Assembly: GCF_007752935.1 (NCBI RefSeq) | Contig: NZ_CP036319.1 | Span: 3,596,001-3,660,000 of the forward strand | Source: Crateriforma conspicua | Lineage (GTDB): Bacteria; Planctomycetota; Planctomycetia; Pirellulales; Pirellulaceae | Length of the DNA stretch: 64,000 nucleotides | Direction of reading: 5' to 3' | In this document: positions 44,309 through 53,462 of the stretch, piece by piece | Position numbering within the stretch: the stretch's first letter is position 1 | Layout of the letters: every line of letters starts with the position of its first letter | Notes under the pieces: model-generated | The model's database searches: none | Seen by the model: only the letters and a program-made list of their open reading frames with translations | What the model was told of the DNA's origin: nothing | Position numbers and translations under genes: made by a program

Positions 44309-44710
44309 TTAGCGAAGCAGCTTTTCCAACGCGTTCAGGGCGACGCGAGCTTCTTCGACGCTGCCGAGTTCATCGACGATTTTCTTGGCCTTGATCAGGC
44401 CGTCCATCGAAATGCCATCGACGCTCGACGGGGCTGCCGAAGCGGCACGCTTGGTGCCACGAGTCGCCGTTGCCTTTGCCTTGCGGCCGGCGGGGCGACC
44501 ACGGCGGCTTGCACCGGCGGGACGGCCACGCTTTTTCGTGCCGGTACCCTTTTTCATGTTCGACTTGATGGTACTGATAAACGCAGTGGAGGTTTCGATG
44601 CCTTGTGCGGACAGGGCTTCTTTGACCTCTTTGGGCTTTGCACCCGGATTCGCTTCGTAGTACTCACGAATCGCCGCGGACTTGTTCGGTCCTGCAGATT
44701 TCTTCGCCAT
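44309..44710 (-). CDS. Small basic AT-hook protein, probable nucleoid-associated protein
   Basis: 133 residues from ATG 44710, which has GGGAG about 8 bases upstream; the frame runs open to 44845 but without a reason to start there. Residues 1-52 form a small helical domain (AIREYYEANPGAKPKEVKEA then LSAQGIETSTAFISTIK) that resembles a winged-helix-like DNA-binding unit. Residues 57-78 are very basic and contain two AT-hook cores, KKRGRPAG and RRGRPAGRK, able to bind the minor groove of A/T-rich DNA. The C-terminus is helical (LIKAKKIVDELGSVEEARVA). Likely an abundant chromatin-like or regulatory protein. A TTGACA promoter candidate and a strong terminator frame it as a single-gene transcript. 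Confidence 0.75.
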   Translation of the reverse strand: MAKKSAGPNKSAAIREYYEANPGAKPKEVKEALSAQGIETSTAFISTIKSNMKKGTGTKKRGRPAGASRRGRPAGRKAKATATRGTKRAASAAPSSVDGISMDGLIKAKKIVDELGSVEEARVALNALEKLLR

Positions 44711-44856
44711 AACGGCTCCCAATTCAGAATAGTTGGCCACGTGCGCTGCGACGGGACCAAGGGGGGAAACCGACGATGCGGATCCGGCCGATGATCGTGT
44801 CACAGCAGTAACATGAATGCGGACGAACGTCATGTCATCACTCATTCACATGGCAA

Positions 44857-44884
44857 AGCCTATGACAATTTTTGGCCTTGTCAA
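44857..44884 (-). promoter_or_regulatory. Candidate sigma-70-type promoter of the AT-hook gene
   Basis: On the minus strand TTGACA (44879-44884) matches the -35 consensus exactly. It is followed after 16 bases by TAGGCT (44857-44862), a weak -10. Transcription would start near 44850, giving a leader of about 140 bases. Candidate by sequence match only. Confidence 0.4.
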
Positions 44885-45116
44885 TCGTATCAGGACTGAT
44901 CTTTGCAACCTCAACTATATGAAAGGAATCGGCAACGCCGATTTTCGCTTTCAGGAATGATTACAAGAGCACCGCTGGAGCGGGGTAACGCCAGGTAAAT
45001 CCGTAGCGTCCGAACCTCAACGATCGAATGAGATTCTCCGATCCGATCTTGTGCCAAATGGCAACCAAACACGTGAGTTTTGAAGTTGCGTTTTTACCCG
45101 GGTCATTGTTTTTTTT

Positions 45117-45183
45117 GGTAACCCGACGCGTGAGCGAGGCGATGTCCACATCCATATTTCCCTCGCTCACGCGTCGGGTTACC
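45117..45183. repeat. Perfect 23-bp inverted repeat, copy 1
   Basis: Arm 45117-45139 starts GGTAACCCGACGCGTGAGCG, and its exact reverse complement is at 45161-45183. The loop has 21 bases. It is preceded by a run of eight T residues (TTGTTTTTTTTGG), which on the minus strand would be A-rich. The arm contains the core GACGCGTGAGCG, reminiscent of the A module. Confidence 0.9.
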
Positions 45184-45587
45184 AGAAAGGCGCATCCTCA
45201 AAAGTCAGGCGTCGGGACTTGCCGGTCAATCATCGGAACCCGCGGCTAGCGCCCTGCGGCTCACAAAGTCGCCTTACCCCGTGAGCCGTGACGCGTCAGC
45301 GGCCGGGCCGTTGCCGTAAACCGACCGAACCCGCGGCTAGCGCCCTGCGGCTCACAAAGTCGCCCTACCGCGTGAGCCGTGACGCGTCAGCGGCCGGGCC
45401 GTTCCCGCAAACCAACCGAACCCGCGGCTAGCGCCCTGCGGCTCATCCATCGTCGCCTTTCACGCCTCGAAAATAGCGTCCGAACCCTCACTGACCGTAT
45501 GGGCTTCTCCGATCCGATCTTGTGCCAAATGGCAACCGGACGCGTGAGTTTTGAAGTTGCGTTTTTACCCGGGTCATTGTTTTTTTT

Positions 45588-45654
45588 GGTAACCCGACGC
45601 GTGAGCGAGGCGATGTCCACATCCATATTTCCCTCGCTCACGCGTCGGGTTACC
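45588..45654. repeat. Perfect 23-bp inverted repeat, copy 2
   Basis: Identical to copy 1 (arms 45588-45610 and 45632-45654, loop of 21 bases), displaced by 471 bases. Flanking T-run also conserved. Confidence 0.9.
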
Positions 45655-45930
45655 AGAAAGGCGCATCCTCAAAAGTCAGGCGTCGGGACTTGCCGGTCAA
45701 TCATCGGAACCCGCGGCTAGCGCCCTGCGGCTCACAAAGTCGCCTTACCCCGTGAGCCGTGACGCGTCAGCGGCCGGGCCGTTCCCGCAAACCGACCGAA
45801 CCCGTGGCTAGCGCCCGGCGGCTCAACCATCATTGTCGTACGCCGTAAAAGTGGCGTCCGAACGCCTATCGAATTCATGCCATTCCCACAGAACCCAACC
45901 GCCTGGCACCGCAAAAGAAAAGCGGTGGGA

Positions 45931-47919
45931 TCACATGCGGGCAGCGACGCCGATTCCCAACAATTCCAAGCCTTTACGCAGCAAGCGGCCGCACAACACG
46001 ACCAACACCAAACGGGTGGCACGCATCTGGTCCGTTTCCGCTTTCAAGACGGGACACGTGTCATTGAAAACGGCGTAGGCACGTGCGGTTTCAAACAGAT
46101 AGTCGGTCAATTGATTGGGGGCATAATCGTCGTAAACCGAAACCAACGCTTCTTCGAATTGCAATAAACGAAGCGCAAGTGCACGTTCTTGTGGCTGGCT
46201 GAACACCAATTCGGTCTTCGAGGCCAACGCGACGACGGCTTCTTCATCCATTTCCGCACGCCGCAAAATGCTTTGGGTGCGAGCGTACGAATACTGGATG
46301 TAGGTCGCCGTGTTGCCATCCAGGGCGACCATTTTATCCAAATTGAATTGATAATCGCTGGTTCGGTGATGACTGAGATCCGCGAATTTAATGGCACCGA
46401 TCCCCACCGTTTCGGCCACCGATTGTTGTTCGTCGGCGGTCATGGGGGGATCCATCCGCTGTAACCTTTCGGGATCACAGACGACCGCTTGGGCACGGGC
46501 GACGGCATCGTCCAGCAGACTTTCCAGCCCGATCAGGGTGCCGCTGCGTGTTTTCAAGGGACGGCCGTCGGCCCCCAAAACCGTGCCGAAGTTCACGTGC
46601 ACCAGACGGACATCTTCCATCCCCATTCGCCGTGCGACGGCGAACAGTTTGTCAAAGTGCTCAGACTGTCGCGTATCAACCACATACAAAATCTCGTCAG
46701 GCGCGAATTCTTCGCGGCGATACTGCAGGGTTGCCAGATCGGTGGTCGCGTACAGAAATGCCCCATCCTTTTTGCGAATGATCATGGGGGCATCAAACTG
46801 GTCCAAAAAGACACAGATCGCGCCTTCGCTTTCCGCCGCAATGCCATCACGGCTCAATTGATCCACCACGCCCGGCAGACGGTCGTGATAGAAGCTTTCG
46901 CCCAACGTGTGATCGAACTGCACGTCCAAACGGTCATAAATGCGATCGATCTCGTCACGACAGTAGGGCAAGAACTTCGTCCACAAGTCCAGGTTTTCTT
47001 GATCGCCCTCATGCAACTTTGCGGTTTCCGACAAACACCGCTGGGCAATGTCGGGGTATTGCTGGCTGATCTTCAACAGGTCTTCGTTGGTCTGCACCGC
47101 GTCCATCTTGGCATTCATCGCCGCGACCGAGTCGCGAGCGGATTGCAGACGCTTTTTTGCCGCCGACAGATTCTTTTTCAGTGATTTGACGGCCTTCGCA
47201 TCGTCACCGGCCGCTTCAATCTTTCCGGTCAGTTCATCGATCAGATTCTGGGCGTCATCCACCGATTGCTTGGCGACGGGCAATTGGTTGCAAGCCTTTT
47301 GATACTCGCTGATCTGATTCACCAGCCGGTACAGCTTGGCCAATTCGGGCACCGGGTTTTTGGCCACGGTGTCGGGGTCACCAAAGTTCTTGTAACCAAA
47401 GATGATGATTCCGAATTGGGTGCCCCAGTCGCCCAAATGATTGTCGGTGATCGTGTAGTGCCCTAGAAAGTTCAGGACGCGTGCCAGGGCATCTCCGATC
47501 ACGGTGCTGCGGATGTGCCCTACGTGCATCGGTTTGGCGACGTTGGGCGATGAAAAGTCGATGATGACCTTCCGTGGTTGATCCGCGGCCGCGACGCCAC
47601 AGCGATCGTCCTGTGTCATCTGGGCGACGCGATCCAAAATCCAAGAGTCACGGATTTTCAGATTGATAAATCCGGGCCCCGCAACCTCTGGCGATTCACA
47701 CAGATCGCCGACGCTAAGGGCGTCGACCATTTGGGTGGCAAGATCGCGCGGGTTGGTGCCCCCAATTTTTTTGGCCAAAGGCATCGCGGCGTTGCACTGA
47801 TAATCGCCGAATTTGGGATCATTGGTGGGGCGGATCATCCCTGAATACTGTTCGGGATCGTCCACGTGTTGCCGGATCACTTCATGGAATCGGCGTTGCA
47901 GTTCACGGGGCAGGTGCAT
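45931..47919 (-). CDS. argS: Arginyl-tRNA synthetase
   Basis: Charges tRNA-Arg. 662 residues, about 90 longer than the usual bacterial ArgS. The N-terminal Add1 domain is followed by the class I HIGH motif as KPMHVGHIRSTVIGDALARV, and DNHLGDWGTQFGIIIFGYKN and YTTSDL-like YATTDLATLQYR are diagnostic. The KMSKS loop is replaced by LKTRSGTLIGLESLLDDA, as in most ArgS enzymes. DALC anticodon domain at the C-terminus. The additional length is a helical, coiled-coil-like insertion at about residues 210-300 (ELTGKIEAAGDDAKAVKSLK; LSAAKKRLQSARDSVAAM). It lies 15 bases downstream of rsfS, so both are probably co-transcribed. Confidence 0.95.
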   Translation of the reverse strand: MHLPRELQRRFHEVIRQHVDDPEQYSGMIRPTNDPKFGDYQCNAAMPLAKKIGGTNPRDLATQMVDALSVGDLCESPEVAGPGFINLKIRDSWILDRVAQMTQDDRCGVAAADQPRKVIIDFSSPNVAKPMHVGHIRSTVIGDALARVLNFLGHYTITDNHLGDWGTQFGIIIFGYKNFGDPDTVAKNPVPELAKLYRLVNQISEYQKACNQLPVAKQSVDDAQNLIDELTGKIEAAGDDAKAVKSLKKNLSAAKKRLQSARDSVAAMNAKMDAVQTNEDLLKISQQYPDIAQRCLSETAKLHEGDQENLDLWTKFLPYCRDEIDRIYDRLDVQFDHTLGESFYHDRLPGVVDQLSRDGIAAESEGAICVFLDQFDAPMIIRKKDGAFLYATTDLATLQYRREEFAPDEILYVVDTRQSEHFDKLFAVARRMGMEDVRLVHVNFGTVLGADGRPLKTRSGTLIGLESLLDDAVARAQAVVCDPERLQRMDPPMTADEQQSVAETVGIGAIKFADLSHHRTSDYQFNLDKMVALDGNTATYIQYSYARTQSILRRAEMDEEAVVALASKTELVFSQPQERALALRLLQFEEALVSVYDDYAPNQLTDYLFETARAYAVFNDTCPVLKAETDQMRATRLVLVVLCGRLLRKGLELLGIGVAARM

Positions 47920-47934
47920 CGCGAGTCAATCTTT

Positions 47935-48546
47935 CTATTCAGATGGTGGCGTCATTTCCGTGCCGTCGGGCCGCAAGTCCAAGTCTTCGCATCGCAAGCA
48001 CTTGGCATCGGCCCATAACGATTCCAGGTCGTAATACTGACGGGTGTCTTCATCAAACAAGTGAATGACGACGTTGCCGTAATCCAATACGATCCAGCTG
48101 CTTTCTTGATAGCCTTCGATGCCCATTCGCAGGTCACCGAGATCTTTTTGCAACACGTCGTCGATCTGTTCGCTGATCGCATGCAATTGCCGGCGGCTGG
48201 TCCCGGTCGCGACGACGAAGAAATCAAATTCCGCCGACTGTCCCGAAACGTCCAAGACCAACGCATCGTCGGCCTTGTTTTCTAGCGCGACTTTCATCGC
48301 CGCGCGGGCCAATTTGCGGCTGCCGTCCAACCCCAAAGGTCGGATGGCCCAAGAATCGGTCGTCATCCATTGATTGGCCGACACAGGCTTGGACTTCTGT
48401 TGCCCCATATCGCCGTCGCCACTGGCGTCCGTTTGGGGCGTCGAATCGGGTCCGTCGTTCGAAGGCGTTTCGGATTCGGTCACGAAAACTGCTTCAATTC
48501 GTATAAAAGGGGGATCGACGATGCCGGGATCATTCCCGGTCGTCAT
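47935..48546 (-). CDS. rsfS: Ribosome silencing factor RsfS
   Basis: Binds ribosomal protein uL14 and blocks subunit joining in starvation. The conserved Oligomerisation domain starts GSRKLARAAMKVALENKADD and contains DVSGQSAEFDFFVVATGTS, GYQESSWIVLDYGNVVIHLF and RQYYDLESLWADA, all typical of RsfS/Iojap. The N-terminal 75-95 residues are low-complexity and poorly conserved; starts at ATG 48546, GTG 48483 or ATG 48408 are all possible. The product is longer than the usual 110-130 residues at both ends. First gene of an rsfS-argS pair, divergent from bcp. Confidence 0.88.
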   Translation of the reverse strand: MTTGNDPGIVDPPFIRIEAVFVTESETPSNDGPDSTPQTDASGDGDMGQQKSKPVSANQWMTTDSWAIRPLGLDGSRKLARAAMKVALENKADDALVLDVSGQSAEFDFFVVATGTSRRQLHAISEQIDDVLQKDLGDLRMGIEGYQESSWIVLDYGNVVIHLFDEDTRQYYDLESLWADAKCLRCEDLDLRPDGTEMTPPSE

Positions 48547-48756
48547 GGGGATGGGCACGACGCGATGACGGTTTCCATGGGATGTCCGATGGACAGACCG
48601 CCCGGCGGGGTGCACGATCCGAGGGAACGCGCCGCGGAACCATTGTCAGGCTGTAAAACTGCCGCGAGACCCGTTTTTATCAGATCGTGACCGTAATGAT
48701 TAGCGGTCCAAACCTCCGTCGACCCCATAACTGCAGCAAATTAGGAACCAAACACC

Positions 48757-49230
48757 ATGGCTGACTGGATCGAAGCCGGCACGAAAGCCCCCGCGTTCAC
48801 ATTGCCCAATGCCGACGGCAATAAGGTCAAACTGTCCGATCTGAAGGGCCAACCGGTCGTCGTGTACTTCTATCCCAAAGACGATACGCCGGGCTGTACC
48901 AAGGAAGCCTGTGCGTTTCGCGACCGTTACGGGGAACTGACCGATCTGGGGGTGCAATTGCTGGGCGTCAGCGGTGACACGGCCGAAAGCCACCAGGATT
49001 TCCGAGACAAATACGATCTGCCTTTTCCGCTGCTGGTCGACAAGGATCACAAGATGTCGGAAAAGTACGGTGCGTATCGCGAAAAAAACATGTACGGCAA
49101 AAAGTCGATGGGGATCCAGCGTTCGACCTTTTTGATCGACGCCGACGGTAAAGTGGCCAAAGTGTGGAAACGGGTTCGCGTCGATGGACACGACGATCAG
49201 GTGATCGAAGCGGTCAAGGCACTGGCCTGA
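48757..49230 (+). CDS. bcp: Thioredoxin-dependent thiol peroxidase (Bcp/PrxQ)
   Basis: Reduces hydroperoxides using thioredoxin. 157 residues. The peroxidatic cysteine is C47 and the resolving cysteine C52 in [13 protein letters not shown], the 1-Cys...Cys spacing of the BCP/PrxQ group. [33 protein letters not shown] and [20 protein letters not shown] match. The last 17 bases overlap the end of tilS, which converges on it. Confidence 0.95.
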   Translation: MADWIEAGTKAPAFTLPNADGNKVKLSDLKGQPVVVYFYPKDDTPGCTKEACAFRDRYGELTDLGVQLLGVSGDTAESHQDFRDKYDLPFPLLVDKDHKMSEKYGAYREKNMYGKKSMGIQRSTFLIDADGKVAKVWKRVRVDGHDDQVIEAVKALA

Positions 49231-50326
49231 CCAAGCGAACGTGTCCGCCGGACCGCGAAAGTCGAACCGAACCGGCCAACATCACGGTGGCTAATGCGGG
49301 TACGACAGGATCGTGGGCTTGCGGCTTTCCGGCCCGCAGAAAAGCGTCGCCTTGACGAATTTGTTGGTCGATCGCTGTCCAGTGCATCGCTTTCATGCCC
49401 CCTCGGGGCCAAAGCAGACGGTCCCATGCTTGCTGGACCGCCATGACAACGACGGCCGTCGCGGGTGGATCGCAGGCGTCGATTTCGATGGTCGGTCCGT
49501 CGGGCATCACCGGATGGCATCGAATCGATCGGTCCGCCCATCGCTGGGCCGAGTCGTCGATGACTTCTTGCCAGGATTCCAGCGTCGTCGCGGCTCGAAC
49601 AATGGCGTCGTCGCTTTGCGGAAACCGCTGACGCAAAACCGGCAAGACGTCGTGTCGGATCCAATTTCGTGTGTATTCAGTTTCCTGGTTGCTGGCGTCT
49701 TCGCGCCATGGTTGGTCGATCTCCGACAATGCCAGGCGAATTTGATCCCGGTGCAAATTCAATAGCGGCCGCGCGATGACAAAATCATTGCGTTCGGGTG
49801 TGTGGCCGAGCGGTCGGAATGCGGGCAGAGAACACAGACCCGCCGGCCCGCTGCCGCGCAACAAGTGATGCAAAAACGTCTCCACGCGATCATCGCGGGT
49901 GTGTCCCAGGGCAACGTATCGGGCGCCCGCGTCGGCTGCGACGCGATGAAAGAAATCCATTCGTTGGTCGCGTAGGGTCGATTCGTCGGTCACACTTTCG
50001 CCTGGCCCCGCCGCGGTGGACCGCAGGGTCAGCCCCAACTTGTTCGCCAAGTCCGCAACAAATTCCGCGTCGCCCAGCGATGCGTCGCCGCGAAGACCGT
50101 GGTTGAAGTGTGCGACGACCAAAAAACCGGAACCGCCGGTCTGTCGCTGGATCGTGTGCAACGCCAACAGCAACGCAACGCTGTCGCCACCACCGCTGCA
50201 ACCGACCACCACGCCCGTGTCGGTCCAACGCGAGGCCGGCCAACGCTGCCCGACGCCGGCCAACAGGCGGTCCCAGTGATTCTGTGGCGGGGGCGACATC
50301 GACGTTTCGTTCGGACGGCTGGACAT
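49214..50326 (-). CDS. tilS: tRNA(Ile)-lysidine synthase
   Basis: Adds lysine to C34 of the CAU-anticodon tRNA-Ile, changing its charging and decoding; essential in most bacteria. 370 residues. PP-loop ATPase motif [15 protein letters not shown] (residues 44-49). [33 protein letters not shown] and [20 protein letters not shown] are TilS signatures. The C-terminal region is short, as in the compact forms of the enzyme. Its 3' end overlaps bcp by 17 bases in a convergent arrangement. Confidence 0.93.
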   Translation of the reverse strand: MSSRPNETSMSPPPQNHWDRLLAGVGQRWPASRWTDTGVVVGCSGGGDSVALLLALHTIQRQTGGSGFLVVAHFNHGLRGDASLGDAEFVADLANKLGLTLRSTAAGPGESVTDESTLRDQRMDFFHRVAADAGARYVALGHTRDDRVETFLHHLLRGSGPAGLCSLPAFRPLGHTPERNDFVIARPLLNLHRDQIRLALSEIDQPWREDASNQETEYTRNWIRHDVLPVLRQRFPQSDDAIVRAATTLESWQEVIDDSAQRWADRSIRCHPVMPDGPTIEIDACDPPATAVVVMAVQQAWDRLLWPRGGMKAMHWTAIDQQIRQGDAFLRAGKPQAHDPVVPALATVMLAGSVRLSRSGGHVRLVRPVP

Positions 50327-50619
50327 ATCGGAATCATGGCCACGGTCGCTGCGGGCGACAATCGCCGAGGCGACCGCGACGGTTGATGGTCACCCATACC
50401 GCCTGACCGGTTCATTCGCCGCACCGCAGATGCTTTTCCCGGCGCGGGTCGGCCTGGGCAGGGCGACGGTGATACCGCCGGTGGACAAATACCGCTACCA
50501 TGGCAACTTTCAGCGAGCTGTCCTTAGGCGGCCGCTTTTGACATAGACAGGTCGCTACGGGCTCCGATTCCGGCAACGAGTTTCAACGTCCCTGACCTAG
50601 CAAGACGCGCGTTGGCGAC

Positions 50620-52188
50620 ATGACTGCCGAGACAGCTCAATTCATCCTTTACTGCCTGTTCTTTTTCTTCTTGGGCGTGGCCGCTGTGCTGGCGGTGGCC
50701 CAGCGGATGTACGCTCGATTCCAACAACGCTTGGAAACGCAGGCCAAAGAGATCAAGGAAGCCGCCAAGCGGGAAGCGGAAGTCGAACGAAACCGGATCA
50801 TCGTCGACGCCAAAGAACAAGCGTTGCAGTTGCGCCGCGATGCCGAACAGGAACTGGCTGTTGAACGAAACCAGCAACACAAGCTGATCAGCAAGCTGGA
50901 ACGCCGCGAAGAATTGTTGGTAACTCAGGAAGAAAGTCTGATCAAACAGCAACGCGGGCTGGAACACAGCCAAACGGTGCTGACCAAAAAAACGCGTGAT
51001 CTGGATCAACAACGCGAACTGTTGCAACAACGCATCGACGAACAGACCAAGGTGCTGGAAAAGGCCAGCGGGCTTTCGCGGACCGAGGCGACGGATCAAT
51101 TATTGGATTCGTTGCGTGATGAACTGCAAAGCGAAGTCGGTGCAACGCTTTTGAAACATCAAAAGATTTTGGAACAGCGAGTCGAACAACAGAGTCGCGA
51201 GATGTTGTTGACGGCAATCCAGCGTTTTGCATCAGCGCACACCGCCGAATCCACGACCAGCACCGTCGACGTCCCGACCGATGACATGAAAGGACGGATC
51301 ATCGGTCGCGAAGGTCGAAACATCCGCGCGTTCGAGAAGAAGACCGGTGTGGATTTGATCATCGACGACACGCCCGGTGTGGTCATCGTCAGCGCGTTTG
51401 ATCCGGTGCGTCGCGAGATCGCGCGGGCATCACTGGAAAAGCTGATCACCGACGGACGCATTCACCCGTCGAAAATCGAAGAAACGGTCGATGCGACGGA
51501 GAAGGAAATTGATTCCTTCATTGAACGCAAAGGCATCGAAGCGGCGGACGAAATCAACGTCAGTGGGCTGCATCAACGCGTGATCAAGATGCTGGGCCGA
51601 TTGCATTTTCGGACAAGCTACAGCCAAAACGTTTTGCGGCACAGCGTTGAAGTCGCCTTTATCAGCGGGCTGCTTGCCGAAATGATCGGACTGGACGGCG
51701 ACCTCGGACGCCGCGCCGGACTGCTGCACGACATCGGCAAGGCGGCGGACCACGAACTGGAAGGCGGCCACCCCAAAATCGGTGGCGATTTGTTGGCAAG
51801 GTCGGGTGAATGCGATGTCGTCGTCCATGCGGCTCGTGGTCACCACGATGAAATCGTGACCGAATATCCGTACACGATGCTGGTGGCGACCGCCGATGCC
51901 TGCAGCGCCAGTCGCCCCGGGGCTCGCCGTGAATCGCTGGAACGGTACGTCAAACGGATGGAAGAACTGGAAGCGATCGCCAAGCGGTTTGACGGCGTTC
52001 ATCAGGCTTTCGCCATCAGTGCCGGTCGAGAGCTTCGTGTCTTGGTCAACAGCGAAAACACCGATGATCAACACGCCGCCGTGATCTGTCGCGAAATCGC
52101 GAAAGCTTTTGAACAGGAACTGACGTACCCGGGTGAAATCAAGGTCACCGTGGTGCGTGAATCCCACTTCATCGAAGTCGCCAAGTAA
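50620..52188 (+). CDS. rny: Ribonuclease Y
   Basis: Membrane-anchored endoribonuclease that starts mRNA decay. 522 residues, the family length. An N-terminal transmembrane helix ([20 protein letters not shown]), then a long coiled coil (about 30-180) rich in Arg, Glu and Gln, a KH domain ([20 protein letters not shown]) and an HD domain with the metal-binding pair in [34 protein letters not shown] and [20 protein letters not shown] are typical. Stands alone, about 290 bases from the divergent tilS gene, where I see no other gene. Confidence 0.95.
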   Translation: MTAETAQFILYCLFFFFLGVAAVLAVAQRMYARFQQRLETQAKEIKEAAKREAEVERNRIIVDAKEQALQLRRDAEQELAVERNQQHKLISKLERREELLVTQEESLIKQQRGLEHSQTVLTKKTRDLDQQRELLQQRIDEQTKVLEKASGLSRTEATDQLLDSLRDELQSEVGATLLKHQKILEQRVEQQSREMLLTAIQRFASAHTAESTTSTVDVPTDDMKGRIIGREGRNIRAFEKKTGVDLIIDDTPGVVIVSAFDPVRREIARASLEKLITDGRIHPSKIEETVDATEKEIDSFIERKGIEAADEINVSGLHQRVIKMLGRLHFRTSYSQNVLRHSVEVAFISGLLAEMIGLDGDLGRRAGLLHDIGKAADHELEGGHPKIGGDLLARSGECDVVVHAARGHHDEIVTEYPYTMLVATADACSASRPGARRESLERYVKRMEELEAIAKRFDGVHQAFAISAGRELRVLVNSENTDDQHAAVICREIAKAFEQELTYPGEIKVTVVRESHFIEVAK

Positions 52189-52327
52189 ACGTCGGGGCGA
52201 ATTCGCACGCTATCGGTCTTGCTCCCAGACCTATCACGTCGACCGAAAGGATGTGAAGCGGTGACCGTCGGTGGTTAGAATGGAAAACGTTCATTCGAAC
52301 CGACCGAATCTTCTGGCGATTCCAATC

Positions 52328-53284
52328 ATGATTTCAAGCTTGTCTTTGCAATTTTTGTCACGACGAACGGGCCTGTTGCTGTTGGCGGCCGCGTCTTTGA
52401 TCGTCTGTCTGCCGTCCAGTGCGTCGGCCCAAGAAACACGTCCGGGGCGACAGCGTCGAACGACAAAACCGGCGGAACCAGAACCACGCACCGTGACCTT
52501 GACCACTCGCGACGGCGTGAAGTTGCGTGCGATCTATCTGGAGTCGACGAAGAAGAAACAAGCGATCCCGATTCTGTTGATTCATGAATGGGGTGGGCAA
52601 GCGAGTCCGTACTTGCCGATGGCCAAGTTTTATCAAAAGCAAGGCTTTGCGGTTTTGATTCCTGAGTATCGCGCTCACGGTGGCAGCCGGACTTATGTGG
52701 ATCGCAGCGGCCGAGAAAGAGAGTTTGATCCTCAGCGAATGGGACGCTCCGACATGGAAGCGATCGTGTCGTCGGACTTGGAAGCCGCCAAGGGTTTCTT
52801 GAAGGACGAGAATAACGACGGCAAGCTGAACCTGAACGCTTTGGTGGTGATCGGCGTCGGCGAAGGTGCCATTTTTGGCGCGACCTGGACGCAACGCGAC
52901 TGGGCCTTTCCCAGTGTCGGCCGCAAGAAACAGGGCCAGGACGTCAAAGCGGTGATCTATGTCAGCCCCAAGAAGACATTCAAAGGATTGGCGATCGACA
53001 AAGTGATTCGTGACCCTGCGATGATTCGTCTGCCAACGATGATCGTCGCCGGTTCGGGTTCGGACGACGCGAAAGAAGCGATGCGATTGGCCAAGCAAAT
53101 CGAAGCCACCAAGAAACGCATCGGACGTGGATCGGCGACCGGGCTGGTCCCGATGATGCAGTCCAACAGTTTATCGGGGCTGGCTTTGGCAACGCACGAA
53201 CCGGTCGTCGCGGGGATGATGAAGTTCATCGGCGAATACGTGACGATCACCGATGAAATCAACGAATGGATCGAGCGTCAGTAG
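52328..53284 (+). CDS. Exported alpha/beta-hydrolase-like protein with altered nucleophile elbow
   Basis: 318 residues from ATG 52328 (in-frame ATG 52280 and GTG 52271 also possible). Signal peptide TGLLLLAAASLIVCLPSSAS-AQ. The fold pattern is that of dienelactone-hydrolase-like proteins: IPILLIHEWGGQASPYLPMA, FAVLIPEYRAHGGSR and LVVIGVGEGAIFG. The last element should be the G-x-S-x-G nucleophile elbow, but the serine is replaced by glutamate (GVGEG). RLPTMIVAGSGSDDA and LALATHEPVVAGMM mark where acid and histidine normally sit. Either the protein is a non-catalytic binding protein or it uses a different mechanism. No operon. Confidence 0.7.
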   Translation: MISSLSLQFLSRRTGLLLLAAASLIVCLPSSASAQETRPGRQRRTTKPAEPEPRTVTLTTRDGVKLRAIYLESTKKKQAIPILLIHEWGGQASPYLPMAKFYQKQGFAVLIPEYRAHGGSRTYVDRSGREREFDPQRMGRSDMEAIVSSDLEAAKGFLKDENNDGKLNLNALVVIGVGEGAIFGATWTQRDWAFPSVGRKKQGQDVKAVIYVSPKKTFKGLAIDKVIRDPAMIRLPTMIVAGSGSDDAKEAMRLAKQIEATKKRIGRGSATGLVPMMQSNSLSGLALATHEPVVAGMMKFIGEYVTITDEINEWIERQ

Positions 53285-53462
53285 ACGCGCCGGGGCGATC
53301 GATGACGGCCGGACCTGGTGCGACTTGATCGCGCCGCTACAGTACCCCGGTTTTCGCAGCCGATACCGTCCATGCCCGCATGTTTGCGGGACGTTTTGAA
53401 GTCTGGCGGCTCGGTTCCGGCGGCGCGTCCGACCCATCGACCTTCAACCAGGATTCACTTTC

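Larger units (their letters stand above)
45034..45812. repeat. Direct duplication of about 300 bp (period 471 bp) with strong hairpins and A/C modules
   Basis: The stretch from 45034 to about 45341 recurs at 45505 to about 45812 with few changes. Each copy begins TTCTCCGATCCGATCTTGTG, contains the long hairpin listed separately, and runs into C parts (GAACCCGCGGCTAGCGCCCT then GCGGCTCACAAAGTCGCC) and A modules (45281-45307, 45372-45398, 45752-45778). Between the copies lie further A and C modules and a degenerate C hairpin at about 45448-45480. Translated short frames in both copies are identical, which reflects the DNA duplication rather than coding. Confidence 0.92.

Noticed and set aside
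45028-45720. Two short plus-strand reading frames with identical protein ends (VTRRVSEAMSTSIFPSLTRR)
   Set aside because: They arise from the duplicated repeat DNA and the palindromic hairpin; no start signal, no protein-like composition.
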